Below are positions 58,901 to 64,000 of a stretch of 64,000 nt of DNA, piece by piece (position 1 is the stretch's first letter; each line of letters begins with the position of its first letter). The position numbers and the translations under genes were made by a program. The stretch is from Tiliqua scincoides. Taxonomy: Eukaryota; Chordata; Lepidosauria; Squamata; Scincidae. Below the pieces are notes generated by a model, which was given only the letters and a program-made list of their open reading frames with translations, did not search any database and was not told where the DNA came from. The DNA is taken from assembly GCF_035046505.1 (NCBI RefSeq), contig NC_089830.1:21652379-21716378 (forward strand), in the 5' to 3' direction.

Positions 58901-61900
58901 CAACATGGGCTTCAGCAAGTCTCTGGAGGACCAGAGGCTCACTGGTGACTGGGCGCTCTGTGAGGGCCTGATTGGGAGCCCCCGAGGGCTGCAAGTGGCC
59001 CCCAGGCTGGGGTTTGGGCACCCCTGCTCTAAGGGAATGTGCATGAATTCCCAATGCTCTGCAAGTGATCTGTTGCTCACTTGCAAAGTGCCACAAGACT
59101 TCTGAGCCACAGTGTCACCTCTCGCCCCATCCTTAGGCTTGCCTTAGAATGGAGAACAGTGAAGGCAGTGACTGTGAGTGCCCTGAGCTGTCACTGCCAC
59201 CTTTCTTTCCTGCATTGCAAGGCTTATTTAAACACTTATCCACTTATTCTTTAAAGCACTGGTGATGGCTCTTTACTGATAGGCCTGCATTGGGACTACA
59301 GGTCTGCATGCCTTTCTCAGCCCCAATACAACTTGAGGGGTAAAGGACAAAGACCCCAAAGGCCCAATGCTATCCAACTTTTCAGCACTGGTGCATCTGC
59401 AATGCAGCCCCAAGGTAAGGGAACAAACATTCCCTTACCTTGATGAGGCCTCCATGACTGCCTCCCCACCGTAGGATGCAGCGCATGGCCCATTGGCACA
59501 TCTGCATCAGCAATAGAAAATTGGATAGGATTGGGGCCCTAGTCATTAAGAAAAAAATGGACACAGTCTACTGTCTTTGTGTACTGAAGTTCCTGCTTTG
59601 CTATAGGAAGGTGGCATATTTAGGCAGGATGGATTCCTGAAATACCTAAGCAAGCTTCAAACTTCTCACTTACCTTAGGAAGAACAGGTTTCAACTGTGC
59701 AAAAGAGATGTGCATTAGTCCAGAAATGTTTGGCTAGCATATTTCACACACTAAAACCGCACTCCTGTTTAATCATTATATTTCACAAAATACATGTTAT
59801 GATTTGTGTGGGTGGGTGTGGAGACGCCTTATATATTATGGCAATCCCTAGAGGTGGAATATGCGCTTAGTACACAGGGCACATCAGTGCAGTGGCATCA
59901 CTTGTGTCACTCAGTATGGGAGGCCAGTGCATCACCCCCATGATGAACCACCTCCCATAAAGTAGGTAGGGCAACATCCCTGGCAGTGGTTTTTTGGCTA
60001 TAACTTTTGATGGAATAGAGATATTTCAACGCGGTTTCTTTCGCTGCATTCGGCATGAAATTTCACATCGATTGATATGTAACATGATGGAACTATTTAA
60101 AAATATCAAGATTTTAAAAGTTTTGCCCAATAGTGGTGCCACCAGCCCTTGTGTGCATCACCTGGTGGGGCCTTGCACCTGCCTTAGTGATGCCACTGCA
60201 CCAGCAATATTGCTGAAGTTTGAAGTTATTCTGTTTGATACCTGAACACGTTCAGCACATGATACACAGTGATGTTACAAGTCAAGCATCACCGCCATAA
60301 GACGGTGCCCTCCCATTTGAATAAACTGTTCGTGAGACTCTGTTCGTGCGCAATTGGCATTCAACAGACTGGACGCCCACAGCAAGATCAGTGCAGACGT
60401 TATGGAATGTTAACCTTTTCTTGTCAGTGAAACTCTCTGATTGTTTTGGAAACTGTGGGAAGTTTGGAAGTGCTTGGAACACAGGCAAGCTTTTTTTCCA
60501 AATGCTCACTAAGAAAGCATAGAAATGCCAAAGAGATTCTGAACTGGGATGGGACTTACGCATCATGGTATTGCAGGTTTCTCAGATGGTTCCTGCTGGT
60601 GGGAGTGGGTTAAGATTGTGGGGGGGGTCTCAGTGTTCAATCTGAAATTTCAGGGTCTCTAGAGATGTCCGTATATCTCAGGGTAAGGGGGAAGATGTGA
60701 CGGAGCAAAACATGGCCCACAATACCTGCTCCCAACCTTGGGGCTCTCCCTGTTCTTGGATAATGGAGTGTCTGGACCTCAAGATGACTCAGGAGCTTTT
60801 TCAGGATGCTGAGGCATCTCGGAAGCCTCTGGGGGACTGAAAGGGTCCAAAATGGGGGGGGGGAACTAAGGAAAAATTATCTCCACACCACTAAAACATA
60901 AATGAAACCCTTGTTGTTAACTGGGAAGAGATACACCTTAAAGCAGCCATTTTCAAGCACTGTGCCGTGGCACACTGGTGTGCCGCGAATAGTGTGTAGG
61001 TGTGCTGCGGGAGTTTGGGGGCGGGTCATTTATTAGTAGGGCTATCAGGGGAAGTGAGCCTCCTCCACCAACAGCATGGTGTGCCTTGTCAATTGTCAAA
61101 GAACTGATGGTGTGCCTTGACAATTTTAGTGCCTTCAGTGTGCCATGAGATGAAAAAGGTTGAAAATCACTGCCTTAAAGTGCACCCTCTTATATTTAGC
61201 AAGGAGACAGCAACAGTCACTTTTTATCCCAGGATGGTGTCTTTTCTAGTGGCTGTCGCTGGTGTCTGCCTCTCTTTTTAGACTGTGAGACAGGGAATTT
61301 ATTGGTTTATTTTGCTATGTAAACCATCCTGTGAACTGCTTTGTGCTGAAAAGCAGTACGCTACACACAAGACCACAGAGAACTATCTATTGCTAATTTG
61401 TAAAAAAAAGCATGATGATCACCATCCTAATTCTGCGTTATCAGCTTACAAAAGAATCAAGCAGATGCTCAATTAAGACATGAGATCAGACAGCAGGATT
61501 TTTTTTCATATTAAGTTTCTTGGAACATATACTTGATAAGCCAATGATACTTACCACCCCTTCAACCTGTTCCAAGGGAACAGAGCCTTTCTGAAAGAAG
61601 AATCAATCCACATTAGTCACAGCGTAACAGGAGGGGTGGAGACCACTCCCGGCCCAAGGAGAGGAACTGCATACACATTCACAACAAATCTTGCTTTGTC
61701 TTCAAAACTGGATATCAGATCTGAATCCTTATTCTCCATTGGTTACAATTCTGCATTACACAACTGCTTAGGTGGCTGGGGAAGGACTTGTGAGTTACAT
61801 GAAAGACCACACAGGATTGTGTGGTCCAACACTAATTTGCCTCTGCACCAACACAGGGAGTGAGACTTGAGTTGGCTGAGCTTGGCTAAGGCAAGGCTCT

Positions 61901-63008
61901 GGAAAGGGCGGGGAGGAGGCAGGAGGGAGGCATTCCGGAGCAGGCGGAGGGCGGTCCAGAGGTGGGCGGGGAGAGGGAGGCGAGGTTGGGATCTGGCTGT
62001 TATGCCGTATCCTAACCCCTGAGCAGCACGGAGCAGATTCAAGCTGCTCTGCTCTCCTTGGACTTGTGCCACCTCAGGAGGTGGCACAAGTCTGAGGGGA
62101 CCCATTGGGGCTGCAGTGACTTACCTGGAAGTAAGGGGAAGGGTTTCCCCTTGCCTTTGGTTGAGCCACTTTAGAGCTCTATCTTTCACTGGATACTGTA
62201 CAAGCCTCCTGGCTTGCCTGTTCCAGCACAAGATAGGATTGCACTGTAAGGCTGCAATCCTATACACACTTTCCTGGGAGTAAACCTCACTTAACACAAT
62301 GGGACTTACTTCTGCATAGACATAACTAGGATTGTGTTGTCAAACTATCAGGCTGATGCTCAATTAACCCAGTTTTGCCTGGCCCACAGGTGTACACATT
62401 TGGTCCCTGTTGCATATATACAACATTTGACAGAAATGGCTTAAGGGATGAGAACCGGCAACATAATTTTTTTTTTTTTAATATATTAAATTTATTGGTA
62501 CCACATTGGCAAAAAAAAAACAAAAAAAAACCAACAATATTTACCTGGGGAGAAACACCTGGTACCCCTTGTACAAAGCCGTTCTGTAAAAAGAATCAAT
62601 CTATATTATTCACAGCATAAGAGGAGGAAATGGAGACCACTTTATGCCCCAAGGCAATGAAATATATCTATATTTTCCCCAAATCATAAAAATTGCTTTG
62701 TCTTCGTAACTGGATGCCAAGTCAAAGTCCGTATTCTCCGTTGGTTACCGTAATTCTGATTTAGGCAACTCCTTATGGGGGTGGGGAAGAAGTGATGGGT
62801 GATACACAAGACCATTGAGGACTTTCTATTGCAAACATAACACTAAGTTGCGAAAGAACAGGATGATCACCACCCTCAGTATGTCTTAATGGCTTAAAAA
62901 AATGGGTGAACAACAGGATTTTCTTCATTTTTAGTTTTTGGGGACATTTTACTACTTATGTGGAAAGCCAACAATACTTACCGCAAATCCATCCTTTACA
63001 GAGCCACC
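40322..63008 (-). CDS. Gene C: micro-exon gene for a secreted-type Pro/Glu/Lys/Gly-rich protein (5' end outside window)
   Basis: Phase-0 exons with consensus sites, in transcript order: 62982-63008 GGSVKDGFA; 62545-62583 NGFVQGVPGVSPQ; 61555-61590 KGSVPLEQVEGV; 59674-59694 LKPVLPK; 57662-57709 ILPLLPAVTPLEQHFK; 57365-57394 LVKRSPDSDS; 54956-54994 DSSSSEESPVAPP; 52931-52969 PVSVDVVKREVVE; 52063-52086 EQPEEEDE; 50637-50720 (acidic start, PPPP, then GRGRGK repeats); 49770-49844 (His and GKGKGK-rich); 48728-48760 and 48615-48647 GPPPHGIPDVN; 48499-48534 GPPTDVGTPDVN; 47320-47340 DIELVSP; 46358-46390 GVPVAVKKRSV; 44410-44430 DGELLSP; 43418-43450 GVPVVVKKRAL; 42273-42380 (EDELGGAVEEVV, then a Gly-Lys run); 40333 HSL-stop. 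About 263 residues are visible, with no signal peptide in the window. SSSEE resembles the Fam20C target motif S-x-E of SCPPs. Repeated K(K)R sites could be cleavage sites. Family assignment is open. Confidence 0.7.
40515..40821. mobile_element. hAT MITE with 8-bp target duplication
   Basis: Inverted ends CAGGGGTCTCCAAAC / GTTTGGGGACCCCTG, flanked by CCTTAAAA (40507-40514 and 40822-40829). It lies in the last intron of gene C. Confidence 0.9.
42273..42380 (-). other. Gene C 108-bp Gly-Lys repeat exon
   Basis: The longest exon seen in gene C. After the acidic start EDELGGAVEEVVGQ it runs into 22 residues made of Lys and Gly with one Ala. The charge switch within one exon, acidic then strongly basic, is striking. 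Donor GTAAGG. The underlying AAAAGG/AAAGGG DNA repeat can expand by slippage. Confidence 0.65.
42440..42760. repeat. Unclassified dispersed repeat, copy 1
   Basis: Shares ACAGATTCAGTGTTTGTGTT and CCAGGTAGA.GGGTTCCTGGT with 50955-51310; fragments near 63790 also match. Both full copies sit one intron position from a Gly/basic-rich gene C exon. Family not recognised. Confidence 0.5.
43866..43925 (-). mobile_element. CR1 3' end fragment (left duplication unit)
   Basis: AGAATCATAGAGTTGGAAGG followed by GGTCATCTAGTCCAACCCCC is the reverse of a CR1 tail. It has a counterpart at 46825 in the right unit, so the insertion predates the duplication. Confidence 0.7.
45524..45892. mobile_element. hAT MITE, CAGTGGCATCAC family
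   Basis: Contains GGCTATAACTTTTGAGAGAA TAGAGATATTTCAACGCGG and ends AATGATGCCACTGCC. It lies in the left duplication unit of gene C and is absent from the equivalent place on the right, so it inserted after the duplication. Confidence 0.65.
46030..46072 (-). pseudogene. Decayed gene C exon in the left duplication unit
   Basis: Homologous to the GPP...PDVN exons of the right unit. It has an acceptor (GTCACAG) and reads EPVPDVVPPPALK, but at the donor position GTGAGT has become ATAAGT. It is probably not spliced at that site. Confidence 0.5.
46825..46885 (-). mobile_element. CR1 3' end fragment (right duplication unit)
   Basis: Counterpart of the fragment at 43866, at the equivalent position of the duplicated segment. 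Confidence 0.7.
48448..48790 (-). repeat. Three tandem copies of a 113-116 bp unit carrying a gene C exon
   Basis: The unit begins with CAGAATCCTGAACTGGG at 48451, 48567 and 48680. Each copy contains one complete exon with acceptor CCACAG and donor GTGAGT: 48499-48534, 48615-48647 and 48728-48760. Copies two and three are almost identical, so this expansion is recent. The first copy differs in the exon centre and is 3 bp longer. Confidence 0.8.
48993..49171. mobile_element. About 175-bp MITE, GGGCCCAATCCTATC ends
   Basis: Perfect 15-bp inverted ends (GGGCCCAATCCTATC / GATAGGATTGGGCCC). Interior GTGCACTGCATCCTGTGG is shared with the copies at 16473, 25684, 54414 and 59360. Confidence 0.8.
49225..49560 (+). 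mobile_element. Old CR1 3' fragment
   Basis: Contains LWNSLPQNMMMASGPDAFKRGLDRF, a degenerate copy of the end of CR1 ORF2, then a diverged tail (GATACAGGAACTG). Antisense in a gene C intron. Confidence 0.65.
49770..49844 (-). other. Gene C 75-bp His/Gly/Lys exon
   Basis: Reads GRPEGPEHGECHHKGRG and then GKGKGKGRH, between a CTAG acceptor and a GTAAGG donor. It holds the only Cys seen in gene C, next to His-His. Confidence 0.6.
50262..50500 (+). mobile_element. tRNA-derived SINE
   Basis: Complete copy from CAGGATGGCATAGTGG through GTTCAAATCCCTGCTCAG to GAGCTCCTTGGAGGAAGG and an A-rich end. In a gene C intron, 140 bp from the GRGRGK exon. Confidence 0.75.
50637..50720 (-). other. Gene C 84-bp acidic / polyproline / GRGRGK exon
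   Basis: Reads AEDEALPPPPEHVPG, followed by Gly-Arg-Gly-Arg-Gly-Lys repeats, ending at a GTGAGA donor with a CTAG acceptor. It repeats the pattern of the Gly-Lys exon: an acidic lead followed by a Gly/basic tail. Confidence 0.65.
50955..51310. repeat. Unclassified dispersed repeat, copy 2
   Basis: Homologue of 42440-42760; contains CTACCTCCCAGGTAGACCTG twice. Confidence 0.5.
51523..51750. mobile_element. hAT-like MITE, second copy of the GTGTGCCG family
   Basis: Same interior as the element at 60944. Flanked by CTCTAACC and CTCTGACC, an 8-bp target duplication with one mismatch. Confidence 0.8.
52356..52712. mobile_element. hAT-like MITE (TGTGGTTCTCA family)
   Basis: Ends CTGTGGTTCTCACAC / GTTTGAGAAACAGTGG. 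Interior has GGAAGTGATGTCATGAC repeats. A partial relative lies at 58430-58560. Confidence 0.6.
52825..52868 (+). repeat. (CT)n microsatellite
   Basis: About 22 CT units, located 60 bp past the donor of the PVSVDVVKREVVE exon, in the intron downstream of it (minus-strand sense (AG)n). Confidence 0.95.
53018..53562 (+). mobile_element. CR1 3' fragment in gene C
   Basis: Starts at ITGLGHLPYEKRLWRLGLF and ends in the TTCTTATGTTCTTATG tail. It lies within 50 bp of the acceptor of the PVSVDVVKREVVE exon, in the opposite orientation to gene C. Confidence 0.85.
54414..54586. mobile_element. About 175-bp MITE copy
   Basis: GGGGCCAATCCTATCC / GAATAGGATTGGGCCC ends, same interior as 48993. Confidence 0.75.
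55876..55922 (+). repeat. (GT)n microsatellite
   Basis: About 23 GT units in a gene C intron. Confidence 0.95.
56087..56583 (-). mobile_element. CR1 3' fragment
   Basis: Starts with four GAACATAA units (reverse of the TTCTTATG tail) and runs to LRGDMIETYK of ORF2. It is very similar to the long CR1 at 36.8-39.7 kb, so fairly young. Sense relative to gene C. Confidence 0.85.
56848..57172 (-). mobile_element. CR1 3' fragment
   Basis: A second minus-strand copy of the CR1 tail, only 260 bp beyond the previous one, ending near the KKYF-coding region. Confidence 0.8.
57862..58388. mobile_element. About 500-bp MITE with GCCCAA ends
   Basis: Starts CAAGCCCAACCCTC and ends TATTAGGATTGGGCTG. Interior AGTAGCCCCATTGGGGCTGC. 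Confidence 0.65.
58571..59026. mobile_element. hAT MITE with 8-bp target duplication
   Basis: Inverted ends CAGGGGTGCCCAAAC / GTTTGGGCACCCCTG, flanked by CTCTAAGG at 58563-58570 and 59027-59034. Confidence 0.9.
59360..59539. mobile_element. About 175-bp MITE copy, inverted
   Basis: AGGCCCAATGCTATCC / GGATAGGATTGGGGCC ends; interior in opposite orientation (GTAGGATGCAGCGCATGGCC). Confidence 0.75.
59891..60211. mobile_element. hAT MITE, CAGTGGCATCAC family
   Basis: Ends CAGTGGCATCAC and GTGATGCCACTG are exact inverted repeats. Interior as in the copies at 23.4 and 45.5 kb. Confidence 0.8.
60560..60592 (-). other. Candidate gene C exon with an in-frame stop
   Basis: A CCACCAGCAG acceptor and a GTAAGT donor flank 33 bp reading EPSEKPAIP, then TGA and one more codon in phase 0. 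The splice sites and the SEKP composition match the gene's style, but inclusion in phase 0 would truncate the protein. It may be a dead, skipped or regulatory exon. Confidence 0.35.
60944..61172. mobile_element. hAT-like MITE with 8-bp target duplication
   Basis: Ends CAGCCATTTTCAA / TTGAAAATCACTG, interior GTGGCACACTGGTGTGCCGC, flanked by CCTTAAAG (60936-60943 and 61173-61180). Confidence 0.9.
61840..62250. mobile_element. Partial copy of the 500-bp MITE family
   Basis: CCCATTGGGGCTGCAGTGAC and a terminal AAGATAGGATTGCACTG. The left end is diverged. Confidence 0.5.
62251..62338. mobile_element. About 90-bp palindromic MITE, inverted
   Basis: GCAATCCTATACACACTTTC start and AACTAGGATTGTGTTG end. 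In a gene C intron. Confidence 0.7.
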
Positions 63009-64000
63009 CTGAAGGAAGAATCAAACTGTATTATTCTTTGCATAAGAGGAGGCGATGGAGAGTGCTCCCTGACCCAAGGAGATGAAATGTGTCCACATTC
63101 CTCCCCCCTCCCCCCAGATCTTGCATTGTCCTCATAATTGGGTACCTGATTGAACTGATTCTCCACTGGTTACGTTAATTTTGCTTTAGACAACTGCTGT
63201 CTGGCTGTGGAAAGAGCTAGGGGCCACATCCAAGACCACAGAGGACTAACCGTTGCAAATGTAACACTTAATCAGGACCAAGGAGAGGGGGTCAAAGGGG
63301 GTAATTTGTACCCAGGCCCAAGGTCAGAAGGGGGGCCCAGGAGTCAAAGGAGGGGCCCAAAAAGTTCCTGGGATCTTACATTTTTCCCATCTCACTTGAA
63401 CTCACTGCCTGAGTATGATGCTGGGGGCACAACCCAGGAAGCTGCTGCTGTAAGCCATACACGCCAGGTCCAGGAAAGCACATCTATAACCCTCCTTAAC
63501 ACAGTGCTAAATCTGGGAGGAAACTGGCCTGCTACAGTTGCTCTTTGGCTTGTGGATCCGATAACCATGGAGCGGATAGGAGCTCAGGGACCCAGCTGCA
63601 GGGCTACAGCTGCTGCAGAAGTTCATTTTGGTGCACACAGGGCACTGTCTATTCTAGTGCGAGCCTAAATACGATGATGCTAATTTTCTGCAATGGATTT
63701 TCTATATTTCAAAAATTTTAGAGAGACTTAGGTGGGTGTTTGTTTTTCCATATTGCTTTATCTAACTGCCAATGCCGCATGTTTGGGTAGACCTGGGCTC
63801 CACATCAAGAAGCCTGGTAAACCTGGGCACCAAAGATTATTCTGGCTGTCAGCACCCGCCCCCTGCCTTATTTTTTCCCTTTCTGCCTGCCCCCATTGCC
63901 CTCCTCCCTCTTTGGGGAGGGGCCCAAAAGAAACTTTGTACCCCCTGATAAAATTCCTCTCAGAGGCCCTTCACTAAGGCACAATCCTATCCACACTTAC

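Noticed and set aside
1-64000. Assignment of genes A-C to dermokine, suprabasin, KRTDAP or a named SCPP
   Set aside because: Only exon style and composition agree; no diagnostic sequence of these proteins is seen in the window.

Overview
The window looks like a squamate (lizard-type) nuclear genome. The evidence is a CR1 LINE family with a (TTCTTATG)n tail, 5S-rRNA-derived and tRNA-derived SINEs, and many hAT-type and palindromic MITEs. This is inferred from repeat types seen in the sequence; no database was searched. The window is mostly non-coding, and almost none of the long open frames are host genes. The only long intact frame belongs to a CR1 LINE.

The host genes are hidden in very short exons (21 to 108 bp) with phase-0 boundaries and clean splice sites. 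Two tandem plus-strand genes, A (8.2-21.2 kb) and B (30.7-39.9 kb), are paralogues. Each has a TGAGTCA box and a CATAAATA box upstream of a 75-bp signal-peptide exon. Single exons then encode either a 19-20 residue Asn/Gly/Ser/Phe repeat (type NIGSFNGNRGGAGSFNNNG) or a 7-8 residue, often Tyr-rich, spacer. Both end in a tiny stop-codon exon and a homologous 3' UTR. I do not recognise the family.

A third gene, C, lies on the minus strand from beyond the right edge of the window down to about 40.15 kb. It has at least 20 phase-0 micro-exons encoding Pro/Val-rich, acidic (DSSSSEESPVAPP), dibasic (VKKR, VKR) and Gly/Lys/Arg-rich segments. Its poly(A) signal lies about 240 bp from that of gene B, so B and C are tail to tail. 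Exon architecture and composition recall secretory calcium-binding phosphoproteins (SCPPs) or the skin cluster dermokine/suprabasin/KRTDAP, but I see no diagnostic homology to either. A possible 3' end of a fourth gene (D, minus strand) lies at 26.6-27.04 kb.

Layout: 1-8 kb is intergenic with MITEs, a CR1 fragment, SINEs and a possible solo LTR next to the gene A promoter. 8.1-21.2 kb is gene A. 21.2-30.6 kb is intergenic with a LINE inserted in a hAT MITE, a GC-rich block, SINEs and candidate gene D. 30.6-39.95 kb is gene B, with a nearly complete CR1 in its last intron. 40.1-64 kb is gene C, with a duplicated 2.7-3 kb segment and a triplicated exon. A working idea is that A, B and C form a cluster of fast-evolving secreted structural or mineral-binding proteins that expand by exon duplication.
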